Assembly: GCA_000999315.1 (NCBI GenBank)
Contig: LCFW01000002.1
Coordinates: 309,259-373,258, forward strand
DNA from: Candidatus Peregrinibacteria bacterium GW2011_GWF2_43_17
GTDB taxonomy: Bacteria > Patescibacteriota > Gracilibacteria > UBA1369 > UBA12470
Direction of reading: 5' to 3'
Length of the DNA stretch: 64,000 nt
This document shows positions 18,419 to 27,235 of this stretch, one piece after another. The position numbers and the translations under genes are program-made. The notes under the pieces are model-generated. The model had not been told where the DNA came from, made no database searches, and saw nothing but the letters and a program-made list of their open reading frames with translations. Position 1 is the stretch's first letter. Each line of letters begins with the position of its first letter.

Positions 18419-18962
18419 AATTTCCAATCGAACAAAACATATATTTAAAATGAGCGCGGTTCTCATACTCATAAGCTCGTTTATAGTAATTATCATGGGC
18501 TACTCGTCAAGCAAGATCAATCATGACATAAAATTTTTGAATGTATTTCTGGAAAAAACGGAGAATTTGCAATCCAACTTCGAAGAAAGCCTCAAGCTTT
18601 ATACGGAAAGCACTCAAGTATCAATCGAACATGCCAATTCGATAAGACCCGCCGAAGAGTCGGAATATATAAATTTCATATCCGAAGTGGAAAATATCGG
18701 TATAACATTGAACTCAGATTTAAATCTGAGATCAACCGAGCTTGAAGAATCGGAAAACTCAACAAAAGGAAACACCCTTGACTACGAATTAACCTTCTAC
18801 GGCGATGAAACGGATATCACGACATTTCTCGAAGAACTTGAACGTCTGTCATATTACATAAAAGTTTATTCGATAGAATATTATGATTTGAATTACACCG
18901 AAAACGAAAATTTAAAACTTTTACCAAATATAGAAATAAACATAAGACTTTATGTTAAATAA
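18405..18962 (+). CDS. pilO: PilO-like pilus alignment subunit
   Basis: A 185-residue bitopic protein: one N-terminal membrane helix (MSAVLILISSFIVIIMGY), a coiled coil (FLEKTENLQSNFEESLKLY) and an alpha/beta domain. This is the PilO architecture, and it sits directly after the PilM-PilN fusion with a 14-base overlap. Sequence similarity is weak, so the call rests on layout and position. Confidence 0.72.
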   Translation: MIPNEISNRTKHIFKMSAVLILISSFIVIIMGYSSSKINHDIKFLNVFLEKTENLQSNFEESLKLYTESTQVSIEHANSIRPAEESEYINFISEVENIGITLNSDLNLRSTELEESENSTKGNTLDYELTFYGDETDITTFLEELERLSYYIKVYSIEYYDLNYTENENLKLLPNIEINIRLYVK

Positions 18963-19140
18963 AGAACAATTTAAAAATTACTCATATTTCTTGGCAAGCC
19001 TGATACTGTTTCTGGCTATCATAATATATTCCGGAATAATCTATATAAATTGGAATAAAGAAATTAATAGAGACGAAGTTGCAGTCGAAATCAATTTGCC
19101 GGTAATCGATTGGAATAAATATTTGAACTTGTCAAAGTGA
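18952..19140 (+). CDS. Small single-pass membrane protein of the pilus operon
   Basis: Sixty-two residues with one membrane helix (FLASLILFLAIIIYSGIIYI) and a short outside tail (VEINLPVIDWNKYLNLSK). No family recognised. It overlaps pilO by 11 bases and ends 87 bases before the major pilin. It may stand in place of PilP or act as an assembly factor, but nothing in the sequence proves this. Confidence 0.6.
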   Translation: MLNKEQFKNYSYFLASLILFLAIIIYSGIIYINWNKEINRDEVAVEINLPVIDWNKYLNLSK

Positions 19141-19227
19141 ATCCAACACATTAGTATTAAAAAGCAATCAAACGCGTTCAAAGAAACGCTTTAAAATACA
19201 AAAATAAAATTTTACCCGCAAAAACTC

Positions 19228-19665
19228 ATGAACAAAAAAGGCTTTACCCTCATTGAGGTGCTCCTCGTTATCGTAATTATCGCGATACTTGCAGGAATAG
19301 TGATCATCGCTGTCAATCCCGCAAGACAAATCTCTCAAGCGAACAACACTCAAAGAAGCAATGACGTACGCGCATTGCTGGATGCGACACAAGAATACGC
19401 ATTGGACAACAGAGGTGTTTTACCAACTGAAATCACCGCAGTCGCAACCGAAATCGGAAGCGCCGCCGGGTTGATAGACATTTGCTCATATTTGGTTCCA
19501 ACATATCTAACGGAAATGCCGGCAGATCCGACGGATGCTGATGCAACTTATACAGACTGCACATCATACGCTACAGGCTACAACATTTCAGTAGACGCAG
19601 ATGGCAAATTGACGGTTGCCGCTCCGACTGCGGAACTTTCGGAAACAATCTCTGTTACGAGATAA
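19228..19665 (+). CDS. pilA: Type IV major pilin (PilA-like)
   Basis: The prepilin signal NKKG^FTLIEVLLVIVIIAILAGIVIIAVNP is canonical with Glu5, followed by a 120-residue head. Two cysteines (DICSYL and YTDCTSY) could close a D-region disulfide, as in many pilins. The gene is separated from the upstream genes by 87 bases and followed at once by a strong terminator. This suits higher or independent expression as the main structural subunit. Confidence 0.93.
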   Translation: MNKKGFTLIEVLLVIVIIAILAGIVIIAVNPARQISQANNTQRSNDVRALLDATQEYALDNRGVLPTEITAVATEIGSAAGLIDICSYLVPTYLTEMPADPTDADATYTDCTSYATGYNISVDADGKLTVAAPTAELSETISVTR

Positions 19666-19684
19666 TCTCAAACGAAACTCTTCG

Positions 19685-19719
19685 AAAGAGCCCCGGCTTA
19701 AAAGCGAGGCTCTTTTTAG
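19685..19719 (+). terminator. Terminator of the pilus operon
   Basis: Stem AAAGAGCC / GGCTCTTT (8 bp) around a 15-nt loop, followed by a T-run, 20 bases after the pilin stop. Confidence 0.9.
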
Positions 19720-19762
19720 ACCTCCTCGAAAGAATGAGGATTTCGTAACGGAACCACATTTT

Positions 19763-20215
19763 TCAGAGGTTCCCCAACATTTCCTTCACCAACTTATTCA
19801 CCATCGTCCCATCCGCTTGCCCTTTCAACTTACCCATACACGCACCCATCACCTTCCCCATAGCCGCAGGCCCGCCGACACCCATCTCCGCAACAACCTG
19901 CTTAACAACAGCCCTAACCTCATCTTCACTCATTTGTTTCGGCAAATACCCTTCCAACGCCTTAATTTCAGCCTCTTCCTTCACAACCAAATCTTCCCGT
20001 CCGCCGGCTTTGAACTGATCTATTGAATCTTTTCGAGACTTCAATTCTTTCTTAATCAAAACCATAACATCTTCATCGGTAGCCTCTTTTTTCTCCCCGC
20101 CCGAAACCTCGAATTTCATAACAGCCGCTTTCAACATTCTCAAAGCGGATACTTTCACTTCGTCTCTCGCCAACATGGCCGCCTTCAATTCGGCATTGAT
20201 TTTTTCTTTCAACAT
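19763..20215 (-). CDS. yqeY: YqeY/GatB-like domain protein
   Basis: A 150-residue protein matching the YqeY family: an N-terminal helical part (ELKAAMLARDEVKVSALRMLKAA) and a C-terminal GatB/YqeY domain (YLPKQMSEDEVRAVVKQVVAEMG and GKVMGACMGKLKGQADG). It is similar to the tRNA-binding tail of amidotransferase GatB. The exact role of free-standing YqeY is not established. It follows uvrC by 3 bases and is convergent with the pilus operon. Confidence 0.9.
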   Translation of the reverse strand: MLKEKINAELKAAMLARDEVKVSALRMLKAAVMKFEVSGGEKKEATDEDVMVLIKKELKSRKDSIDQFKAGGREDLVVKEEAEIKALEGYLPKQMSEDEVRAVVKQVVAEMGVGGPAAMGKVMGACMGKLKGQADGTMVNKLVKEMLGNL

Positions 20216-20218
20216 GGA

Positions 20219-22312
20219 TTATTTGGTTAAAAATTTTATTTGAAGTTCTTCACGCAACTTATTTGAAAATCTGTGAGCCTCATCTGTAACTCTCTGAAGC
20301 AAATAAAACACTTGCGAATCTGATTTTATATCCAAATCCTCAACTTTACCATTTTTTAAACGGAAAATTTTCATGCCACTCTTGTCGACCGAAACCACCG
20401 GAACTTTTACTTTAAACTTATTAAAAATCGGCACAAGCGCGCCAAGTTGTCCTTTCCCACCATCTATAACTATCAAATCCGGCTCCGCCGAAAAAGATTT
20501 ATCGAACTTCTTCTCATAAACAAAATATTCGAGAAACTTACAACTTACCGTCACAAACACCGGGACCTCTCTGATACTCCTGAAACCGAACTTCTCATAA
20601 AACCCGGCATTTTTCGGATCACATCCGATATAAACCCTCTTGGCTTTCGACTTTTCGGTAAGCGCTTGCAAAAGTGTATGACCAAGCCCTTTTCCGCGCA
20701 TACTTTCATCGACAAATAAAGAAGCTATTACGTCTTTATCCTTGAAATGAACCAATCTGCCACACCCGACAATCTTTTTTTTCGTTTCTATTATTACAAA
20801 ATCTTTCATCATCATCGCGCTCGCATTCAGCCCCTCGCGATCAAGCATTTCTTTAATAATCGGCTCGTCTTTCTTAAGGCCTTTTCTGATAATCATGCCG
20901 TCAATAGTAGGCGTAAAAATATACTTAAGCCTTCTATCCAAAACTTCTCGTAAAGAAGCATAATCATCAACACCTTTTACAGATTTCATCTTAAAATGTC
21001 TGTAATCACCGTTCGCAGGCTCACCGGCAGAAAATACCACCATCGCTCCAACGGTAAAATCTCCCGAAAAGTGAGAAATATCGTACCCTTCAATTCTTTT
21101 AATTTTTCTCGATACGGAAAGTCTCTCTCCGAGATCGACAAGTGATTTCGCAGGGTCGTAAGCCTTATCCGCCTCCCACCTAACAAGCATTTGTTTATAA
21201 AAATTTTCGGCATTTTTATTCGACATCTCGACAAGTTTGCTTTTCTCACCTCTTTTCGGAGCAATAACTTTAATAAAAGTTTGCTCCTCAAGCTCAAACG
21301 GCAACAAAACCGAATCGGGCTTAAAGCTACACTTTTCGTAATAATCTCTCAAAAAAGATTCGATAACTTCCGGCACATCGCCCTCTGAAACATCAGGCAC
21401 CTCCAAAGTGAAATTCTCGCTGTCTATAAGTCTTCCCTCCCTAACAACAAACAGATTCAAAAACACCTTCCCAACCCCTAAATAAAAGCCGACAATATCT
21501 TGATTCGCCTCACTAACTCCGGAAATTTTTTGCCTCTCCAAGATACCGTTTATAGCATTCAATTTGTCACGAATCTTCGCGGCATCTTCAAACTTCCTTT
21601 CGCGAACCGCAATCTCCATATCATTTTTCAACATACTCAAAATCTCGGATGAATCCCCTTCGAGGAATTTACAAACTTTATTTATAATAAATCTATAAGA
21701 ATCCTTCGTACAAGCTCCGGTACAAGGAGCAATACAAGTATTTATGTGATACTGCAAACACGGATACTTGATAGTTTTTTTATAAACTTCAATATTCGAT
21801 CCGGGTCCGTTGTCGGAAATATACTTAATCCCCAAATCGCAATCGCGAAAAGGCAATAAGCTTTTTAACACCTCGAGTGTCTTATAAACTTTTTTCGTTG
21901 AAGTTTTCGGCCCGAAATATCTTTCGTCATCTTTCTCAACCCGTCTCACGACTTTCACTCTTGGAAAATCTTCCGAAACAAAAACTTTCACATAACAAAA
22001 ATCCTTATCATCTTTAAGCATAACATTATATTTCGGCTGTAACTCTTTTATAAGATTCAACTCGAGAATCAAAGCTTCCAACTCGGAATCAACGGTAATA
22101 TACGAAATATCTTCGACTTTTGAAATCATCTTGGAAATCCTCACGGTCAGCTTCGCAACATCCCTAAAATACGAAGAAACCCTCTTTTTCAAATCTTTAG
22201 CCTTCCCAACATATAAAACCATTCCTTCCTTATCCAACATCTTATAAACCCCCGGTTTTGCCGGAAGCTTTTTCAATATCCTTTGAATTTTCGTATTGAT
22301 TTCTGGTACCAT
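20219..22312 (-). CDS. uvrC: UvrC excinuclease subunit with inserted GNAT domain, no C-terminal HhH
   Basis: UvrC makes both incisions in nucleotide excision repair. The GIY-YIG domain (PGVYKML..VLYVGKAKDLKKRV, residues about 18-100), a Cys cluster (CLQYHINTCIAPCTGAC) and the UVR motif (about 225-260) are normal. The nuclease domain starts at about 405 (IEGYDISHFSGDFTVG), but after REVLDRRLKYIF a GNAT acetyltransferase domain (about 472-605, acetyl-CoA loop MRGKGLGHTLL) interrupts it. UvrC then resumes with PDLIVIDGGKGQL. The protein stops at LREELQIKFLTK, without the usual tandem HhH. I chose the ATG at 22312 (697 aa) because the 45 upstream residues are non-family. Confidence 0.93.
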   Translation of the reverse strand: MVPEINTKIQRILKKLPAKPGVYKMLDKEGMVLYVGKAKDLKKRVSSYFRDVAKLTVRISKMISKVEDISYITVDSELEALILELNLIKELQPKYNVMLKDDKDFCYVKVFVSEDFPRVKVVRRVEKDDERYFGPKTSTKKVYKTLEVLKSLLPFRDCDLGIKYISDNGPGSNIEVYKKTIKYPCLQYHINTCIAPCTGACTKDSYRFIINKVCKFLEGDSSEILSMLKNDMEIAVRERKFEDAAKIRDKLNAINGILERQKISGVSEANQDIVGFYLGVGKVFLNLFVVREGRLIDSENFTLEVPDVSEGDVPEVIESFLRDYYEKCSFKPDSVLLPFELEEQTFIKVIAPKRGEKSKLVEMSNKNAENFYKQMLVRWEADKAYDPAKSLVDLGERLSVSRKIKRIEGYDISHFSGDFTVGAMVVFSAGEPANGDYRHFKMKSVKGVDDYASLREVLDRRLKYIFTPTIDGMIIRKGLKKDEPIIKEMLDREGLNASAMMMKDFVIIETKKKIVGCGRLVHFKDKDVIASLFVDESMRGKGLGHTLLQALTEKSKAKRVYIGCDPKNAGFYEKFGFRSIREVPVFVTVSCKFLEYFVYEKKFDKSFSAEPDLIVIDGGKGQLGALVPIFNKFKVKVPVVSVDKSGMKIFRLKNGKVEDLDIKSDSQVFYLLQRVTDEAHRFSNKLREELQIKFLTK

Positions 22313-22334
22313 TAAATCCAATAAGACCAACTCC

Positions 22335-23270
22335 ATGGTAACCAATCCAAAGATAAATTTCAAACAAGCGATCTTGAGCACTTTTGCTTTTTTCGACATG
22401 TTTGATTTCCCATTAAGTCGAGAAGAGGTCGAAGAATATTTATACAAACTCCCTTTGGACGAACATCAAATAGATATATATCTGAAAAACAGCGCCCTTC
22501 TGAGCTATTCCGAAGGGTTATATTGCCTCAAAGGTCACGAAGAAAATTTTTTCAAAAATCAAGAAAGACGCGAAATCGCCAAAAAACTTTGGGGGAAAGT
22601 TAACAGATTTCGAAAAATATTCAATTTGGTCCCATTCATACGACTGATAGCAATCGGAAACAATCTCGCATACGACAACCCGACAAAAAAATCGGATATA
22701 GACCTCCTTGTCGTGACAAAACCTGGCAGAATGTTTACGGCAAGAATCTTTTTAACAATCTTAACTCACATACTCGGCTCAAGAAGATTCGGAGACAAAA
22801 TCAAAGGACGATTCTGCTTAAGCTTCTACATCACGGAAGACAATCTTGAAATGGAAAATTTGGCAATCGAAGATGATATTTACCTCGCATATTGGATAAA
22901 AACACTTCAACCTGTCTCCGGAGATTACCAAACATACATAGATTTCATAGATCACAACCGCAAATTCCTCGAACAATTTTTCAAAACACCAATCAATTAT
23001 CAAAAAAGGAGATATCGCACAAACCGCGGTCTAGTCAAAATGATAAGAAAATGGCAGGAAAATACGCTGAGTGGCAAATATGGCGACAAACTCGAAGAAA
23101 AACTTAAAAACTGGCAACTCAAAAGAGCCCGACAAAAGTTCGAAACAATGGATGAAAAACCCAAAAAAGAGTCTTCCATAATCATCAACGAAAAAATCCT
23201 CAAATTTCACAACATAGACCGAAGGCGATATTACAAAGAAAGATGGATGAAATCGTTAATGCAACCTTAG
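22335..23270 (+). CDS. Nucleotidyltransferase-fold protein
   Basis: About 311 residues from the ATG at 22335; the track's 22296 start would overlap uvrC. A winged-helix-like N-terminus (about 15-75, FPLSREEVEEYLYKLPLDE) is followed by a polymerase-beta-like nucleotidyltransferase motif (AIGNNLAYDNPTKKSDIDLLVV), where the D-x-D pair would bind metal. The C-terminal third is Lys/Arg-rich. Substrate unknown. Divergent from uvrC with a 22-base gap, and its end overlaps the convergent der by 15 bases. Confidence 0.75.
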   Translation: MVTNPKINFKQAILSTFAFFDMFDFPLSREEVEEYLYKLPLDEHQIDIYLKNSALLSYSEGLYCLKGHEENFFKNQERREIAKKLWGKVNRFRKIFNLVPFIRLIAIGNNLAYDNPTKKSDIDLLVVTKPGRMFTARIFLTILTHILGSRRFGDKIKGRFCLSFYITEDNLEMENLAIEDDIYLAYWIKTLQPVSGDYQTYIDFIDHNRKFLEQFFKTPINYQKRRYRTNRGLVKMIRKWQENTLSGKYGDKLEEKLKNWQLKRARQKFETMDEKPKKESSIIINEKILKFHNIDRRRYYKERWMKSLMQP

Positions 23271-24575
23271 CCTTATCGCGGTCCCGTTAAACCCAAACTT
23301 CTCTCTGAGTTTATTTTCAAGAAATCTCCTGTAAGAGAAATGCACCTTGTCCGGATATCTCACCTTGAGCGTAAAAGACGGCGGCTTAATCGTATCCTGC
23401 TTTATTTTCATAATTTTATTCTTCTTTTTACCAACACCGGCGGCCAATTCATGAGCGGAAACAGCCTCCTCAAGCCAAATCTTCAACTCGTGCTCCGGAA
23501 TCACTCTGCATCTTTGTTTCTGCGCTTCCAATACAACGTCGAGTAACGGCTCCACGCCGGTTTTATTTTTGGCGGAAACAAAAACCAAAGGCGCCCAAGG
23601 AAGAAAATCGAATTCATATCTGAATCGCCCTATGAAATGACGTTTCTGTTCCTCGGGATCATTCATCAAATCAACTTTATTAAGAACCAAAATCAACCCT
23701 TTCCCTCTATCCAAAATATAAGACGCAACATGCAAATCTTGACTCGTAATATCTTCCAAATAATCCAAAACCAACACGCTGACATCCGACTCCTCAATCG
23801 ATCTCAAACTCCTAAGAACGCTGAATTTCTCAATACCCTGCTCCACCTTACCTTTTTTCCGTAAACCGGCAGTATCTATAAAAATAAATTTATCATCGCC
23901 TCGCTTAAAATACACCTCCACGGAATCTCTCGTCGTCCCGGGGATATCGGAAACTATCGCCTCTTTCCTGCCCAAAATCGCATTCAAAAGCGACGACTTG
24001 CCAACATTCGGTCTCCCCAAAATACTGACCCTGACACTACCTTTTTCAAAATCATCCTTCTCTCCTTCTTCAAACCCCAATTTTTTCAAATCCTTTTCAA
24101 CGCAACCCTGCAAATGCTCCAATCCCATTTTATGCAAAGCGGAAACAGGAACAGCATCGCCAAACCCGAGCTCATACAGATTATAAATCCTGCTTTCTAT
24201 GTCCAAATTATCACATTTATTCGCAACCAAAATCGCCGACTTGGAAGATTTCCTCAATATATCGGCGACATGAAAATCTTCGGCACTCAAAGGCTTCTGC
24301 CCATCAACGACAAATAAAATCACATCGGCACCTTCTATGGCCAATTTCGCCTGACCGCGCACATCTTCTTCAAGATTATCAACCTTGCCAACGCTGATAC
24401 CACCGGTATCCACCAAATAAACATTATAATTGCCAAACTCACATTTTCTCATAAGTTTATCCCGGGTCGTACCGGCAATTTTCGATTCAATCGCTCTTCT
24501 AACCCCAAGCAACTTATTGAAAATCGTCGATTTCCCGGTATTCGGCTTCCCCACTATGGCCACTATGGGCAACAT
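23256..24575 (-). CDS. der: Ribosome assembly GTPase Der (EngA)
   Basis: The only GTPase family with two tandem G domains; it acts in 50S maturation. Domain 1 has GKPNTGKST and VDTGGIS, domain 2 has GRPNVGKSS and IDTAGLRKKGK. The C-terminal KH-like domain contains PPSFTLKVRYPDKVHFSYRRFLENKLREKF. Length (439) is typical. Confidence 0.97.
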   Translation of the reverse strand: MLPIVAIVGKPNTGKSTIFNKLLGVRRAIESKIAGTTRDKLMRKCEFGNYNVYLVDTGGISVGKVDNLEEDVRGQAKLAIEGADVILFVVDGQKPLSAEDFHVADILRKSSKSAILVANKCDNLDIESRIYNLYELGFGDAVPVSALHKMGLEHLQGCVEKDLKKLGFEEGEKDDFEKGSVRVSILGRPNVGKSSLLNAILGRKEAIVSDIPGTTRDSVEVYFKRGDDKFIFIDTAGLRKKGKVEQGIEKFSVLRSLRSIEESDVSVLVLDYLEDITSQDLHVASYILDRGKGLILVLNKVDLMNDPEEQKRHFIGRFRYEFDFLPWAPLVFVSAKNKTGVEPLLDVVLEAQKQRCRVIPEHELKIWLEEAVSAHELAAGVGKKKNKIMKIKQDTIKPPSFTLKVRYPDKVHFSYRRFLENKLREKFGFNGTAIRLRLH

Positions 24576-24629
24576 AAATTTTTTATTTAGTATTTAGGTT
24601 AAAAACATTTAGAATGATATCATAAAAAT

Positions 24630-25271
24630 ATGGATATACTAAACAAAATACCGGTAAGCATTAAAATCATGGCGGTTACAAAAAACCGCTCATTGGCCGA
24701 AATCGAACAAGTAATAGCACTGGGAATTAAAATAATCGGAGAAAATCGCGTACAAGAAGCCGAAAAAAAATTCCCGTTTTTAAAAACACGCATCGAAAAA
24801 CACCTAATCGGCCATTTACAAACCAACAAAACTAAAAAGGCGGTCGAATTATTCGATTGCATAGAAAGCGTCGACTCCGAAAAAATCGCGGAAGAAATAG
24901 ATAAAGAGTGCGCAAAAATCGGCAAGAAAATGCCGGTTTATATACAAGTAAACATAAGCGACGAACCTCAAAAAAGCGGAATCGCCGAAAAAGACCTCGA
25001 AAAATTAATAAAAACAATAAAAACCTTACCAAGCATTGCACTAACGGGCTTAATGACCATAGCCGAAAATACTGACAATAAAGACAAACTACGATCTCAA
25101 TTCGCAAAAATGCGAAAACTCAAAAATAAATACAAGTTGCAAGAACTCTCGATGGGGATGAGCGAAGACTGGGAAGAAGCCGTCAAGTTCGGCACAACGC
25201 AGGTAAGACTGGGAAGAATCTTGTTTACTAAAGTGCAAGGAAGCAAAACGCTCCTCGTACCTCTGCGATAA
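24630..25271 (+). CDS. yggS: YggS-family PLP-binding homeostasis protein
   Basis: Single-domain TIM-barrel protein that binds pyridoxal phosphate and buffers vitamin B6 and amino-acid pools. Signatures are MAVTKN (the K binds PLP), GENRVQEA, HLIGHLQTNK and the C-terminal SMGMSEDWEEAVKFGTTQVRLG. Length (213) is slightly short of the usual 220-235. The stop at 25271 is only five bases before MITE copy A. Confidence 0.94.
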   Translation: MDILNKIPVSIKIMAVTKNRSLAEIEQVIALGIKIIGENRVQEAEKKFPFLKTRIEKHLIGHLQTNKTKKAVELFDCIESVDSEKIAEEIDKECAKIGKKMPVYIQVNISDEPQKSGIAEKDLEKLIKTIKTLPSIALTGLMTIAENTDNKDKLRSQFAKMRKLKNKYKLQELSMGMSEDWEEAVKFGTTQVRLGRILFTKVQGSKTLLVPLR

Positions 25272-25276
25272 GACTA

Positions 25277-25512
25277 GGCAGTGTTCACATATATTTTTTA
25301 CGATGGTTGGCGCATAACATGTCTGGATTCACGACACGAGGAGTGCGCTGTACCTAAAAGGTACAGAAACGACGAGTAACGGGAAGCTACATATTTTGTG
25401 TATTTCTGCGTTACTCCTCCTTGTAATACTTTCCAGTATCACTTCGTCGTCGTGTCTTGAACTGCACAAAATCTGTAGCTTCCATCTGCAAAAAATATAT
25501 GTGAACACTGCC
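25277..25512. mobile_element. MITE-like element, copy A
   Basis: A 236-bp element with perfect 23-bp terminal inverted repeats (beginning GGCAGTGTTCACATATATTT), flanked by TA on both sides (25275-25276 and 25513-25514). Inside are a second nested inverted repeat (GGAAGCTACA...TGTAGCTTCC), a CTGTACCT/AGGTACAG palindrome and a ~55-bp core shared with copies B and C. There is no credible coding sequence. I infer non-autonomous transposition with TA target duplication. Confidence 0.85.
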
Positions 25513-25575
25513 TAAAACTTGCAAAATATAGTACTATTAAGGTACTTTTATTCAGGTCAATTAAACGAAACAAAA

Positions 25576-26019
25576 ATGAAAAAAATAATAATCTTGGCGA
25601 TTTTAATAACGATGCTGACGCCGGCGGTGACTTTTGCGGCAAGCACGTTATTGCCAGAAGGAACCGAAGATTGTACCAAAACAGAAGAAGAGTTGAGTAA
25701 ACTAACAATCGAAGACCAAAAAGAACTTATGAAAACAGACGTAAGAGACGGCATCCTTGGTTGCGCCATCCAAACCGGCAACATCCACCTATGGATGCTC
25801 CCCTATTACATCACCTATATCATTGAATTTCTGATGAACATCGCCGGCTTAATAAGCGTACTTTTCGTAATCATCGGTGGTTACCTCTACGCATGGGGCG
25901 GTCTCACTGAAGATAAAGAGAAAGGCAAAAAAACCGTAATGTACGCACTTATCGGTCTCACCCTTTCCACCCTCGGCTGGATAATCGTCAACATAATTCA
26001 AGTACAATTAACATCATAA
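25576..26019 (+). CDS. T4SS-type (TrbC/VirB2-like) pilin
   Basis: From the ATG at 25576 (147 aa): a signal peptide (KKIIILAILITMLTPAVTFAA), a ~45-residue soluble stretch with two Cys, and two hydrophobic helices (IIEFLMNIAGLISVLFVIIGGYLYAWGG and TVMYALIGLTLSTLGWIIVNII). This is the CPR T4SS_pilin layout. The track's earlier start (25519) lies right beside the MITE end. The AI-2E transporter gene follows after 4 bases. A VirD4-like ATPase elsewhere in the window (59594-56898) could belong to the same machine. Confidence 0.78.
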   Translation: MKKIIILAILITMLTPAVTFAASTLLPEGTEDCTKTEEELSKLTIEDQKELMKTDVRDGILGCAIQTGNIHLWMLPYYITYIIEFLMNIAGLISVLFVIIGGYLYAWGGLTEDKEKGKKTVMYALIGLTLSTLGWIIVNIIQVQLTS

Positions 26020-26023
26020 AAAA

Positions 26024-27235
26024 ATGCTTAAAGAATTATTTTCCGATTCGCAAAAACAACTTAAAAAAATCAAGCGAAAGTTTGAGATTTTAAAAAAATC
26101 TCCTCAAGAAGAAAGCAAAATCGAAGAACCGATCAAACCACCAAAAGTAAAATCTCCCGAGAAAATCATCGTACATCTTTCAACCGCAAGTGTCGCAAAA
26201 GCGACTTTGGTAATCATACTTTTTTATCTTTTGGCGCAATTCGTAATCGAAATTAAAAGCATATTGATCATTCTATTCATTTCCCTGCTTTTTTATGCGG
26301 CACTTGACCCGATTGTAGACAACCTTCAAAAGAAAAAAATACCGAGAGCGATCAGCGTACTTGGAATATATATCGTATTACTTGGTATCGTCGTATTCTT
26401 CATATCAAGCCTTATACCGATAGTCGCGGATCAGCTCTTTGAAATAGCTAAACAAATCGGCACCTTGATAACCAACGTAACGGAAGGAAAATCGTTGGAA
26501 AATTTGCCCTTTTCGGATAAAATCCTGCCTCATTTGCAATCATTACTGCAAGGCATAGACCAACAAACCGTAATAGACAATATCAAGGGCGCTCTCGAAA
26601 ATATCGCCAAACAACTCGAAAACATAGCCGGCAACACTTTTACGGCAATAAAAGTCATCTTCAACGGAATATTTAACGCTTTCTTGGTTCTTATCATAAC
26701 ATTCTTCTTGGTAACGGATGACGACAGCGTGGATAACTTCATCAAATCAATATTCCCCACCAAATACGGCAGTTACATCGTTGAAAAATCGGAAAAAGTT
26801 AAGAACAAAGTAGGTTTATGGTTACGCGGCATAGTCACGCTGATGTTACTCATGTTTACGTTATATTTCATAGGCTTCTCAATCCTCGGCATAGAATACG
26901 CGGTAACGCTTGCGATGATGGGAGGAATCGCGGAACTGTTCCCCGTAATAGGTCCGATTCTCGCAGGAGTACCGGCCGCATTGATAGCGTTTAACGAATC
27001 CCCATGGTTAGTACTTTGGGCCTTGGGTATAATCGTTTTGGCGCAACAAATAGAAGGAAATATTTTGATCCCGCTCGTAATGCGAAAAGCGGTAGGCTTA
27101 AAACCGGTAATAGTCCTTCTATCAGTTTTAATGGGATATCAACTTCTTGGGATTGTCGGAATCTTAATGGCGGTTCCGGTAGCGGCAATAGCCTCAATAT
27201 TCATATCTGACTATATCGACGGGAAAGACAAATAG
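26024..27235 (+). CDS. AI-2E family transporter (UPF0118)
   Basis: A 403-residue membrane protein of the AI-2E/UPF0118 family. Seven or eight hydrophobic segments are visible, including the family block VTLAMMGGIAELFPVIGPILAGVPAALIA followed by GNILIPLVMRKAVGL. The N-terminus is a ~60-residue charged cytoplasmic extension. Members export autoinducer-2 or act as Na+/H+ antiporters; the substrate here is unknown. The 3' end overlaps the convergent glycosyltransferase by 35 bases. Confidence 0.9.
   Translation: MLKELFSDSQKQLKKIKRKFEILKKSPQEESKIEEPIKPPKVKSPEKIIVHLSTASVAKATLVIILFYLLAQFVIEIKSILIILFISLLFYAALDPIVDNLQKKKIPRAISVLGIYIVLLGIVVFFISSLIPIVADQLFEIAKQIGTLITNVTEGKSLENLPFSDKILPHLQSLLQGIDQQTVIDNIKGALENIAKQLENIAGNTFTAIKVIFNGIFNAFLVLIITFFLVTDDDSVDNFIKSIFPTKYGSYIVEKSEKVKNKVGLWLRGIVTLMLLMFTLYFIGFSILGIEYAVTLAMMGGIAELFPVIGPILAGVPAALIAFNESPWLVLWALGIIVLAQQIEGNILIPLVMRKAVGLKPVIVLLSVLMGYQLLGIVGILMAVPVAAIASIFISDYIDGKDK

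Noticed and set aside
25439-25708. 89-aa minus-strand ORF across MITE A and the T4SS pilin
   Set aside because: Antisense to a well-supported gene and composed of repeat sequence.
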